From Lachnospiraceae bacterium (GTDB taxonomy: Bacteria > Bacillota > Clostridia > Lachnospirales > Lachnospiraceae), in NCBI GenBank assembly GCA_022774505.1, contig JALFLW010000077.1, forward strand, positions 1-51,406: a stretch of 51,406 nucleotides of DNA, in the 5' to 3' direction. This document shows positions 1 to 8,119 of the stretch, piece by piece; the stretch's first letter is position 1; each line of letters starts with the position of its first letter. Made by a program: the position numbers and the translations under genes. The notes under the pieces were generated by a model. It was given only the letters and a program-made list of their open reading frames with translations. It was not told the DNA's origin and searched no databases.

Positions 1-2
1 CG

Positions 3-890
3 TCCGATATCCGACTGATAATCCAGGCAAAAGAGAAAATATCTCTTTCCTTTCAATTTTATGATCATAAGGGAAATCTCACTCCCCCTGCATCATATAC
101 AATAGATACTGTTAATTGCAGATTGATCATTGAGTATAAAATTGCAGCTGGGAAAAACTGCCTTTTTGGTATATACAACAATAAAAAACAACCCTTTACA
201 TACTCTATATCATATTCATATAAAGAAAAGCAATCTGCATCCTCAACAAAGAAACCAAATGTAAAACAACAAAAGAAAAAACATACCAACAAAAAACCAA
301 TAAAATCTGCAACGTCGATCACAACAAAAAAACCGCTCCCAAAAAAGACGAGCAAAAACAAAATAAACAATCACACAACCTCATCTGTCATATCATCTCA
401 AAAGCCAATATTTAAAGAAACTCCTAAAAAAACTACATCAAAAAATAAAAGCAAAATATATCGCAAAAAATCTAAAAAAACAACCATTAGAAAATCAAAT
501 AAAGCAATCAAAAATAATGCAAATAAGACAGCCACAAAAAACTTAAATAAAGCAATCAAAAATAATTCAAGTAAAACAACTACAAAAAAATATAAAAAAT
601 CAAATATGAAAAAGAAAAACACAATCAACAAATTATACTTATCAGAAACTTTTCTGCAGATAAAAAAAGGAGATTCTATTTCTCTGACCGCATCTGCAAT
701 AACAACTGATACATGTAAATTTTATTGGGATTATTCCGGTAAATTTAAACTAAAAAACAAAAAGATCAAAAATAGTGCCGGAAAATCAACTTTATCCGGT
801 ATTGTTGATCATCCGGGAATCTATACAATCACTTGCCGCCTTAAAGATACTGTTAATGTATCTGCATCCTGCACAGTAAAAATCATATAA
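3..890 (+). CDS. Lysine-rich surface protein, 5' end outside the window
   Basis: The reading frame is open to the left edge, so the true start lies upstream; the internal TTG at 123 is not a credible start. The visible 295 residues begin with a short beta-rich segment. A roughly 120-residue low-complexity linker follows, dominated by Lys, Asn, Thr and Ser (repeats such as KAIKNN). A C-terminal region of about 85 residues (IKKGDSISLTAS ... GIYTITCRLKD) looks like an Ig-like or PKD-like fold. Such basic linkers often span or bind the Gram-positive wall, but this is inference. The stop lies 20 bases before the next gene's ATG, so both are probably co-transcribed. The AT content is far higher than in the housekeeping genes, which suggests transfer. 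No family is recognised with confidence. Confidence 0.6.
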   Translation, partial: SDIRLIIQAKEKISLSFQFYDHKGNLTPPASYTIDTVNCRLIIEYKIAAGKNCLFGIYNNKKQPFTYSISYSYKEKQSASSTKKPNVKQQKKKHTNKKPIKSATSITTKKPLPKKTSKNKINNHTTSSVISSQKPIFKETPKKTTSKNKSKIYRKKSKKTTIRKSNKAIKNNANKTATKNLNKAIKNNSSKTTTKKYKKSNMKKKNTINKLYLSETFLQIKKGDSISLTASAITTDTCKFYWDYSGKFKLKNKKIKNSAGKSTLSGIVDHPGIYTITCRLKDTVNVSASCTVKII

Positions 891-910
891 TTATGGAAAT
901 GAGGTTTATT

Positions 911-2356
911 ATGTTTATTTTTCAGAAAAAAGATGCATTTTGTTTACCCAAAGAAATAACAAACGAGTATAAATTTCAAAAAATACTATATTTTTATAGA
1001 TCATATATTATCTGTCAGGTTACATGTCTGTCCACACATTCCGATTGCATATTAAAAATATACACATCGGATACTTTTTCCAAGAAGAAATATTTTGTAC
1101 AGACAAAATTAGACAATACCAATTTAATTCTTCCTATAAAACATCTTCATTTACGAAAAAAAGACTATATTTTTTATTTGAAAGAACGTACATTAAAGGA
1201 TATTTTGTATACTCAGGGTATGTCTCTTTCTGATATTTTATCTTTGGGAATTGACCTGATCGATGCCATCTGTGAATTATCTGAACATAACTTTTTTGAA
1301 GCCGATATCAGCCCTAACAATATATACCGGAATGACAACGGACATTTTTGTCTCGGAGATCTCAATCTGCAAAAGCAAAAAGTACCGGGAACACCACCTT
1401 ATCTTTGTCTTGAAAATAAATCATCAAATTCTTTTATTCATAATAAAACACATACAAAAAAGACTTTTGAAAAACAGATGATATATTCTATAGGAAAACT
1501 TCTTGATACCTTATGCAGATTGCAAAAAAATTTCTATACAAATGATCTTCAGACACTTCTGAAAAATGCTGCTCCGGATAATAAAATTCCGGAGATTTCA
1601 TCACTCCGTGAATTTAAAAGTCTGTTACACTCCCATTACTTAGCTCACATTAATTCTGATAAATCTCTGTTACTGCTTCACAGAGACAATCATCCTCTTT
1701 TTCAGTTAAAAACACTCCATATACCAAAAAGCGTACATACTAAACGCACTATTTTTTTATTTTTTCTTGTAATCATTTCCTGTATCTTTTTCTTATTTAC
1801 TCTTCATAATTATCATAGTACATATCTGCCTGAAAAACCTATTATTACATCAAAAGTATTGCAAACTCCCGTTATCTCTCCAAGACCTTCTCCTACAAAC
1901 AAAAATTCTAATAATAAAACGATGGAGATCAATATTCAAAAACAAAATATATATTCTCTCTCAAGTGTAAAATCTTCCATTTCTTCAGCAGGAGCAATTA
2001 CATGTATTTACGCCGGTGATAATCCCTGTAAAAATCTCCAATCAATTTCTGAATTTACAAATCTGCAGGAGCTGTATATGAATAATAACCAAATTACTAG
2101 TATATCAGAAATTGCAAAATGTACATCATTAAAAATATTGGTGCTGTCTTATAATAAAATTTCTGATATATCTGCATTAAAAGAACTTCCTCTTTTAGAA
2201 TATCTTGATATTTCCTCAAATCCTGATATCAACAAAATTGATATTCTCAGTGACCTTGCCTCTTTAAAATTTCTCAACATTTCCAACACAAATATTACGA
2301 AAAAACAATACAGGCAGCTTAAAAATAAGCTGCCGGATTGTGATATAATTTACTAA
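911..2356 (+). CDS. Protein kinase-like / transmembrane / leucine-rich-repeat protein
   Basis: 481 residues from ATG 911, chosen because GAGG lies 6 bases upstream; ATGs at 893 and 899 lack a site. Residues 20-260 look like a reduced protein-kinase fold: CILKIY supplies a VAIK-type Lys49, ADISPNN holds Asp132 and Asn137 of a catalytic loop with HRD changed to EAD, and GDL (Asp150) stands where DFG is expected. GTPPYLCLE resembles the activation-loop end. Residues 280-299 are a transmembrane helix. A Pro/Ser/Asn linker follows, then about four internalin-type leucine-rich repeats (LQELYMNNNQIT, LKILVLSYNKIS, LEYLDISSN, LKFLNISNT) at 370-465. The expected topology is kinase inside, repeats outside. 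It may be a weak kinase or a pseudokinase. It follows a basic surface-protein gene by 20 bases and is AT-rich. Confidence 0.7.
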   Translation: MFIFQKKDAFCLPKEITNEYKFQKILYFYRSYIICQVTCLSTHSDCILKIYTSDTFSKKKYFVQTKLDNTNLILPIKHLHLRKKDYIFYLKERTLKDILYTQGMSLSDILSLGIDLIDAICELSEHNFFEADISPNNIYRNDNGHFCLGDLNLQKQKVPGTPPYLCLENKSSNSFIHNKTHTKKTFEKQMIYSIGKLLDTLCRLQKNFYTNDLQTLLKNAAPDNKIPEISSLREFKSLLHSHYLAHINSDKSLLLLHRDNHPLFQLKTLHIPKSVHTKRTIFLFFLVIISCIFFLFTLHNYHSTYLPEKPIITSKVLQTPVISPRPSPTNKNSNNKTMEINIQKQNIYSLSSVKSSISSAGAITCIYAGDNPCKNLQSISEFTNLQELYMNNNQITSISEIAKCTSLKILVLSYNKISDISALKELPLLEYLDISSNPDINKIDILSDLASLKFLNISNTNITKKQYRQLKNKLPDCDIIY

Positions 2357-2357
2357 C

Positions 2358-2916
2358 TAAGACTTCCCACACCAATAACAGAAAGTAGCCCATAATATGT
2401 CTTATATCTTGAAGAGAAAATAGGCATTTTGCCTCGGAATGCAAATTAGTCCGTGAGCTGTGACTTAAAAATTGACGCAGATCAGTAGAATTTCCGAAAA
2501 GACTTTGCTTTGCAATGCTTTGATGAATACGCATCTGTACGCCTTAAACCCCATAGGTGGGTTCAGTTGTTTCGGACGGCACGCTTCCGCTACGATGCAC
2601 CACGCAATGGTACGTAACGCCCCAAGTATTAAATTGATGAAATGTGTATCTGTAAAACTTGGGGCGTAAGTACCAGCGGGTGCAAGTGCCTCTCGAAACC
2701 CCTGATTCCCACCTTGGGGGTGAATACGGGAGGATGCGTTCATCAAACATCAAAGCAGCAAAGCAATTAGTCTTTTCGAAATCCTTAAGTGACAAGACAA
2801 TTTTTAAGTCACAGCTCACGGATTTAAAAGTGCTTGGAAAGGCAAAATGCTATTGCATGTAACCGGACATAAGACATATTATGAGTATATATCGGTTTTT
2901 GATGTGGGAAGTCTTA
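2358..2916. repeat. Long inverted-repeat element with structured interior
   Basis: The ends are TAAGACTTCCCACAC at the left and GATGTGGGAAGTCTTA at the right, and they pair imperfectly for about 165 bases inward. Perfect paired blocks include 2391-2405 with 2869-2883 (15 bp) and 2450-2474 with 2798-2822 (25 bp). The interior, about 2530-2745, is richer in GC than its surroundings and has its own hairpin: ACGCCCCAAGT at 2617-2627 pairs with ACTTGGGGCGT at 2657-2667, extended by TGGTA/TACCA. The short frames inside overlap on both strands and lack ribosome sites, so they are not called genes. It could be a non-autonomous mobile element (MITE-like) or a structured RNA gene. One arm recurs at 51110-51213. 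Confidence 0.85.
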
Positions 2917-2931
2917 ATTAAATATATTCGA

Positions 2932-3828
2932 TCAGGCTTTTGCTTCTTTTCTCTTTAAAAGGGAGAATAAAAGATTAATAATGAGAATGAACACAAAAAG
3001 TACAACTCCTGTCGCGATCAATGCCTCTCTGTGCAGATCCGTTGCATATCCCATATCTATAACAATATTGGCAGTCATGGTCCGCACTCCGTCAAAGATC
3101 GATCCCGGAACTCTCGGCTGATTTCCTGCCACCATGATCACCGCCATGGTTTCACCGATCGCACGTCCTACCCCCAGTATTACAGCCGCCATAATTCCTG
3201 ATTTGGCAGCCGGGACTACCGTCATAAATACACTTCTCTCATGAGTAGCTCCCAAAGCCAGTGCCCCTTGATAATAAGAGTCCGGCACCGCCCTGATCGC
3301 TGATTCCGATACATTTATGATCGTAGGAAGTATCATCATTCCAAGCAATATCGACGCAGTCAGAATACTCTGACCGGTAGTTGTCATTCCGTACTGCTGC
3401 AAAACCGGACGAAAAGTATTACGCACAAACGGCACAAGCACCATCAGGCCAAAGAATCCATATACGACTGAGGGAATTCCTGCCAAAAGCTCTACCCCTG
3501 GTTTCAATATCTTATATAAACTTTTTGGACAAAACCTTGCCATAAACACAGCCATCAAAAGACCGATCGGCACTCCTACAATAATGGCTCCTATAGTGAC
3601 ATAAATGCTGCCTATGATCGTGGAAAAAATTCCAAATATCTGACTTCCCGGCTTCCACTCTGTTCCAAGCAGAAACTTTCCAGGACCGATCTTGGCCATG
3701 CCCGGTATACCATTGCTGAATAGAAAGATACATATTAATAAAACTGACAATATAGAGATACACGCACTGATCAGGAATACAATCTCCATCACGTTTTCTT
3801 TGATCTTATTTGCACTTATATGTTTCAT
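2932..3828 (-). CDS. pstC: Phosphate ABC transporter permease PstC
   Basis: 298 residues, the usual PstC length, with about six membrane helices. It is one of the two permease subunits of the high-affinity phosphate importer. The first helix lies near residues 14-37. The conserved permease segments GIPSVVYGFFGLMV and LGATHERSVFMTVVPAA (the EAA loop that docks to the ATPase PstB) and AIGETMAVIMVAGN are clear. It follows pstS by 22 bases. Only 15 bases separate its stop from the right end of the inverted-repeat element, and no pstA, pstB or phoU follows. The transporter therefore needs subunits encoded elsewhere, or this operon has been broken. Confidence 0.95.
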   Translation of the reverse strand: MKHISANKIKENVMEIVFLISACISILSVLLICIFLFSNGIPGMAKIGPGKFLLGTEWKPGSQIFGIFSTIIGSIYVTIGAIIVGVPIGLLMAVFMARFCPKSLYKILKPGVELLAGIPSVVYGFFGLMVLVPFVRNTFRPVLQQYGMTTTGQSILTASILLGMMILPTIINVSESAIRAVPDSYYQGALALGATHERSVFMTVVPAAKSGIMAAVILGVGRAIGETMAVIMVAGNQPRVPGSIFDGVRTMTANIVIDMGYATDLHREALIATGVVLFVFILIINLLFSLLKRKEAKA

Positions 3829-3850
3829 ATTCCCATATCCTTTCGCTGCT

Positions 3851-4750
3851 TTATTCCTTTACATCAGCCCAGTCTGAGATCTCACCTGTAAAGATCTGCT
3901 TAACCGTATCTGTGGATATGTCTGTACGATCATTCTGTGTATTTACAATTACTGCAATACCGTCAAGGGCAATCGCCTGAGACTCCAGTCCTTTATCCTT
4001 TTCACTGTCCTCCAGCTCACGGGATGCCATACCGATATCACAGGTACCATCTGCTGCCGCTGTCATTCCTGTCGTAGAATCACTCTCCTGAATCTCGATC
4101 TCCGCCTTTGTATTCACCTTCTTATAGGCCTCGGCAAGTTTCTCCATAACAGGTGTTACGGAAGAAGAACCGGCAACTACAAGTTTTCCCTTTTCTCCAC
4201 TTGTTTTAAATTCCTTAGCATTGTCTACAGAAGTGATATATCCGTTGTCCTCTACAACCTTCTGTCCTTCTGTACTCATGATGTAATCAATAAAATCCTG
4301 TGCGAGCTTCCCCGGCTTTCCTTTGGTCGCAATATTAAACGGACGGGAAAGACTATATTTTCCATCTTTGATATTCTGTGCTGTCGGCTCTACACCGTCC
4401 ACATTAAGTGCCTTTACTGTATCATTAAGTGATCCCGTTGAAGAATATCCGATCGCATATTCATCTCCGGCTACTGTTGTCATCATAATTTCCGTACTGT
4501 TGGAAATAATAGCATTTGATGTTGTATTATCTGTTTTATTCCCATCTGCATCCTTTTCCTCGACACCGGTAAGTTCCACAAAAGCTCCTCTTGTTCCGGA
4601 ACCATCCTCGCGGGATACCACACTGATCGGCTGGTTTCCTGCTGCACTGCCCTGATCAGAAGATGCTGCACTATTGTTTCCACAGCCTGTCATCAGACCT
4701 GCCATACACATTACACTCATCGCTACTGCTAATAATTTTCTCTTTCTCAT
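3851..4750 (-). CDS. pstS: Phosphate-binding lipoprotein PstS, permuted domain order
   Basis: 299 residues from ATG 4750, which has GAGG 6 bases upstream. A lipoprotein signal ends in the lipobox LMTGC (Cys23), so the protein is tethered outside the membrane and hands phosphate to the Pst permease. The two PstS halves are in swapped order. Residues 41-172 carry the segment normally second (SREDGSGTR, then STEGQKVVEDNGYI). Residues 188-299 carry the segment normally first (GSSSVTPVMEKLAEAY, then CDIGMASRE and FTGEISDWADV). It ends near a natural domain junction, so it does not look truncated. I recall similar permuted proteins from related Firmicutes but cannot check. Confidence 0.92.
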   Translation of the reverse strand: MRKRKLLAVAMSVMCMAGLMTGCGNNSAASSDQGSAAGNQPISVVSREDGSGTRGAFVELTGVEEKDADGNKTDNTTSNAIISNSTEIMMTTVAGDEYAIGYSSTGSLNDTVKALNVDGVEPTAQNIKDGKYSLSRPFNIATKGKPGKLAQDFIDYIMSTEGQKVVEDNGYITSVDNAKEFKTSGEKGKLVVAGSSSVTPVMEKLAEAYKKVNTKAEIEIQESDSTTGMTAAADGTCDIGMASRELEDSEKDKGLESQAIALDGIAVIVNTQNDRTDISTDTVKQIFTGEISDWADVKE

Positions 4751-4896
4751 AATTATCCTCATTTCTGCACTGCACATATTAATATATATTTTGCACTTTG
4801 CATCCGGCAGTGCGCATATACAAAGCCCCGCCTTTACCGGCGATGACTATATGATAAAATGAGAAAGTAAAATCTGCTATCATTTCTAAGTCAAAA

Positions 4897-5526
4897 CTAC
4901 GTAAAACTTTTGTGAAGCATATCCTGTATCTCTGAGATCTCCAATGCCCTGTTGAGCTTTTCGCTTCTATGTATCACACTTTGATAAAACTGCTTTCTTT
5001 CAACCTCCGTCGGGAATACCTTCCTGACCATCGGACGTATCTGCCCCAGATTTTCATTTAACGCTCCATAATAATCCGGTATCTGTTCCTGTAGCTTCCT
5101 GCGCAGTTCTTTGATCAATGCAGGACTGTTTCCCCCGCTCGAAAAGCCTGCCACGATATTTTTCCTTTTTACAAGAGACGGAAAATAAAAGCTGCATTTT
5201 TCCTTATCATCCACGACATTGATCAATATTTTGTGCTGCCTGCATATCTCCGATATTTTCTCATTGCAGATTTCATCATCTGTAGCAGCGATCACAAAAA
5301 ATACATCTTCTATATCTTTTTCACAAAATTCCCTATATGTAAAATGCAGTTGTTCCGGGTAACTATCCCTCAGCTGCAGGATTGATTCACAGATTTCTTT
5401 CGATACCACATGGATATCCACACCAAAAGGCAACAGCTCACGTATCTTCCGAAAGGCTACATCACCGCCCCCTACAATAAGACAGGTGCGTCCATCCAGT
5501 TCTATAAAAAACGGAAAATATGACAT
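4897..5526 (-). CDS. Precorrin-2 dehydrogenase / sirohydrochlorin ferrochelatase-type protein
   Basis: 209 residues. It would oxidise precorrin-2 to sirohydrochlorin with NAD, for siroheme or cobalamin synthesis in the cytoplasm. The N-terminal nucleotide-binding fold shows LIVGGGDVAFRKI at residues 16-28, then FVIAATDDEICN and the strand NVVDDKEKCSFYFP, typical of the SirC/Met8/CysG-N family. SGGNSPALIKELRRKLQ matches the family's conserved helix. It follows the exchanger gene by 18 bases and probably shares its transcript. No other siroheme or cobalamin gene is in the window, so the end product is uncertain. A stand-alone 210-residue form is common in Clostridia. Confidence 0.9.
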   Translation of the reverse strand: MSYFPFFIELDGRTCLIVGGGDVAFRKIRELLPFGVDIHVVSKEICESILQLRDSYPEQLHFTYREFCEKDIEDVFFVIAATDDEICNEKISEICRQHKILINVVDDKEKCSFYFPSLVKRKNIVAGFSSGGNSPALIKELRRKLQEQIPDYYGALNENLGQIRPMVRKVFPTEVERKQFYQSVIHRSEKLNRALEISEIQDMLHKSFT

Positions 5527-5544
5527 TCTGATTCTCCCCCATAT

Positions 5545-6474
5545 CTAACGAAGACATATATAAACGACATATGTGGCATACACCAGAAGCATCACACCAC
5601 CCTCCCAGCGTACCAGCTTCTGTTTCGTCCATGCGAAACAAAGGACAAGAATACTCATAACGACTAATACAACGATATCAATGATATTTTCCATTTGAAA
5701 TGTCATTGGATGAATTGCCGCTGCAACTCCCAGCACGAATAAGATATTAAAGATATTGGATCCGATCACATTACCAAGCGCCATATCCACCTCGTGTTTT
5801 CTGGCAGCCACAACAGATGTAGCCAGCTCCGGAAGGCTTGTTCCGAAAGCAACGATCGTCAATCCGATCAGGTTCTGGCTCATGCCAAAGGATGCTGCGA
5901 TCGCAGATGCTGCATTAACTACAAGCTGCCCTCCCACTGCAATGGCAGCCGCTCCGCCTAATATTAACAGGATACACTGCCAGACCGGCCGTATCTCATA
6001 TTCATCCTGATCCGTATTCTCATTTCTCGCCTTCTGCGCTGAACGGATCATCCAAGTCAGAAATCCGGCAAAAACAATCAGCAAAACAACACCGTCTATA
6101 TGTCCAAGTGACATCCCGATCCATCCAAGCACCATCAGCAGACCTGCCACGATCACAGAAAACGGAAACTCTCCGGTCAGAGTCTGCCGGCTGACCGTCA
6201 GAGGACAGAAAAGTGCACATACTCCACATACTACCATCAGGTTAAATATATTCGAACCTACCGCATTTCCTACGGCAACTCCTGTATTACCAGCCAAAGC
6301 CGCACTGATACTTACAGCACATTCCGGCAGACTTGTTCCCATTGCCACAATCGTAAGTCCAATGATCATAGACGGTACCCGCAGACGTTTTGCCACACTG
6401 GAGCTGCCATCCACAAAAAAGTCCGCCCCTTTGATCAATAACACAAATCCTATTACTAACAGTAAATAATCCAC
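5545..6474 (-). CDS. Calcium/sodium antiporter, CaCA family (YrbG-like)
   Basis: 309 residues with about ten membrane helices. Both alpha repeats of the CaCA exchangers are present: AMGTSLPECAVSISAA with GNAVGSNIFN near residues 44-81, and AFGTSLPELATSVVAA with GNVIGSNIFN in the second half. The paired acidic residues in GTSLPE coordinate the cation. The family exchanges Ca2+ for Na+ or H+ across the membrane; the exact substrate cannot be read off. The start is GTG 6474, with GGAGG 6 bases upstream. A strong promoter (TTGACA-17-TATAAG) lies at 6564-6592, so this gene probably heads a transcript that includes the precorrin-2 dehydrogenase gene. Confidence 0.93.
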   Translation of the reverse strand: MDYLLLVIGFVLLIKGADFFVDGSSSVAKRLRVPSMIIGLTIVAMGTSLPECAVSISAALAGNTGVAVGNAVGSNIFNLMVVCGVCALFCPLTVSRQTLTGEFPFSVIVAGLLMVLGWIGMSLGHIDGVVLLIVFAGFLTWMIRSAQKARNENTDQDEYEIRPVWQCILLILGGAAAIAVGGQLVVNAASAIAASFGMSQNLIGLTIVAFGTSLPELATSVVAARKHEVDMALGNVIGSNIFNILFVLGVAAAIHPMTFQMENIIDIVVLVVMSILVLCFAWTKQKLVRWEGGVMLLVYATYVVYICLR

Positions 6475-6563
6475 TTTTCTCCTCCATTTTCTTTCTTCTC
6501 TTGTTTATCTGCTAAAGTCTCCCGGGATCAATGCGAAAAGCTTTAGTTATTGTCTCAAACATT

Positions 6564-6592
6564 CTTATAACAGATGTCCCTCCCTTTGTCAA
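6564..6592 (-). promoter_or_regulatory. Vegetative (SigA-type) promoter for the exchanger gene
   Basis: On the minus strand TTGACA (6587-6592), a 17-base spacer and TATAAG (6564-6569) match the consensus closely. It starts 2 bases beyond the spoIVB stop and gives a leader of about 80 bases before GTG 6474. It would separate this operon from the sporulation gene upstream. Confidence 0.75.
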
Positions 6593-6594
6593 TG

Positions 6595-7929
6595 CTATAA
6601 CATATTTTCCAGAAACGTTGCGTACCCTCTGGTTACATCACGAACAAATACATGCGTAACTGCACCAATACATTTTCCATCCTGCAGTATGGGTGCCCCA
6701 CTCATTCCCTGCACAATTCCTCCTGCTTTTTTCAACAATTCCGGATCTGTCACATGTATCTCCATTCCTTTATTATCCTCCGAGGACAGATTCACCTTCT
6801 CAATTTCCACCTGATATTCTTTCACGGTATTATCCAGCTGACACAAAATGGATGCTTTCCCCTTTTTTACATCCTGTTTTCTTCCTACAGCACACGCTTT
6901 ATCTTTATCATATTTATACTCTTCACTTGTTATTTCTCCCGTAATTCCCAAAGATGTATTATTTCTGATCGTCCCCAGTCTGTTATCCATTCCCAGATTA
7001 ACAAAACCTGCCAGTTGCCCCGGTGAGCCATTCTTTCCTTTAATAATGTGATCAATTCCCGCCGGATACAGCCCGCCATTCTGCAGCCGTATTAAAAGCT
7101 CTGTATCAATATCTGTAATACCATGCCCCAAAGCCGCATATTGATCATCCTCTGTGACAAAAGTCAGCGTCCCGATCCCTTCTGTATCCTCTCTAAGCCA
7201 TACACCGATCTGATAGTTTCCATTTCCTGCCTGAACCGGCGTGATCCGCACTTTTATCCTGTTAGAATCCCTAAGAACTCCCAAAACAACCTGCTTGTTT
7301 CCTGATTCCCGGATCAGCCTGCTGATATCCTGAATGGTAACGACCGGTGTTCCATTTACCTCATAAATATAATCTCCTGTCCGGAGTTTTTTATAAGCCG
7401 GCATCTTTTCATTTCCTCCTGCAGCAGCAATCCTCCCTGTCCCCAATACCATCACACCATCTGCATGAATGTATAATCCCACTGCTCTGCCAACCGGCAT
7501 TACCCGTGTTTCCTTACGCACATCGATCCGAAGCTTTTTACACGGAATCCAGCCAAACAGACGCACCTCTCCCTGCAGGGTTCCCGAATTTCCCGCTGTC
7601 ACCGATAATGGTCCGGCCATACTGAATTCAATATTCTTTCCTACCTTTTTTGAATGGTCTATTGATGCCTCTACAGCCTCCGCATCCTTTTGACTGACAC
7701 GGACCTGTGCAAAAGGAAGCTTCAGATCAATATCCTCTATCCTGTCCTCAAACAGCATGATCTCATCCGGAACTTTCTCTTTCATGCCTAAGTACCAATA
7801 AACTCCCGATGCTGTTAAAACGGCCATCAATATTCCTATCAGACATAACCGGTATATACACCTTTGTCTTCTATTCATGTAGAATCTTTTTTTCCCTTCG
7901 TATCCTCTGTAACCAGCTCGGATCTCCAT
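6595..7929 (-). CDS. spoIVB: SpoIVB serine peptidase
   Basis: 444 residues, family S55. In spore formers this protease is made in the forespore, crosses to the intermembrane space and triggers SigK activation through SpoIVFA. A membrane anchor lies at 28-46 (LCLIGILMAVLTASGVYWYL). A PDZ domain spans about 143-235 (LRTGDYIYEVNGTPV). The peptidase domain carries His269 in ALGHGITDID and Ser410 in VQGMSGAPILQ. The start at 7929 has AGGGG 7 bases upstream; ATG 7878 is an alternative with a poorer site. It lies downstream of recN as in other Clostridia, but the spo0A gene that often follows is replaced by an exchanger operon. Confidence 0.95.
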   Translation of the reverse strand: MEIRAGYRGYEGKKRFYMNRRQRCIYRLCLIGILMAVLTASGVYWYLGMKEKVPDEIMLFEDRIEDIDLKLPFAQVRVSQKDAEAVEASIDHSKKVGKNIEFSMAGPLSVTAGNSGTLQGEVRLFGWIPCKKLRIDVRKETRVMPVGRAVGLYIHADGVMVLGTGRIAAAGGNEKMPAYKKLRTGDYIYEVNGTPVVTIQDISRLIRESGNKQVVLGVLRDSNRIKVRITPVQAGNGNYQIGVWLREDTEGIGTLTFVTEDDQYAALGHGITDIDTELLIRLQNGGLYPAGIDHIIKGKNGSPGQLAGFVNLGMDNRLGTIRNNTSLGITGEITSEEYKYDKDKACAVGRKQDVKKGKASILCQLDNTVKEYQVEIEKVNLSSEDNKGMEIHVTDPELLKKAGGIVQGMSGAPILQDGKCIGAVTHVFVRDVTRGYATFLENML

Positions 7930-7991
7930 TCCACCGCCCCTTCCCTCTGTCTGACAGATATTTTTTCTATGCTCTGAGTTTCCTATTTACC

Positions 7992-8036
7992 AAAAAAGAA
8001 CGTCTGTATCTTCATTATGATACAAGACGTTCTTTT
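7992..8036 (-). terminator. Intrinsic terminator behind recN
   Basis: AGAACGTCT and AGACGTTCT pair, and the inner GTATC/GATAC pairs across a one-base bulge. The loop is small and T-runs occur on both strands. It lies between the recN stop and the spoIVB start, so spoIVB probably needs its own promoter. Confidence 0.85.
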
Positions 8037-8119
8037 CTATACACTTTTACCGGAACATCGCAGATGAAATCTTTAATAGTTCCGTTAAAATACTGCCTTA
8101 TTTATATTTCCATCGGAAA

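Noticed and set aside
2465..2862. Several overlapping short frames inside the inverted-repeat element (67-93 residues, both strands)
   Set aside because: They overlap each other, lack ribosome sites, have mixed composition and follow from the hairpin's complementarity; RNA or DNA structure explains the region better.
4778..4896. A Pho-box or clear promoter before pstS
   Set aside because: The spacer is AT-rich but no convincing -35/-10 pair or Pho-box repeat could be seen by eye.
7930..7991. A SigG or SigF promoter before spoIVB
   Set aside because: Expected from biology, but no acceptable -35/-10 match with correct spacing was found.
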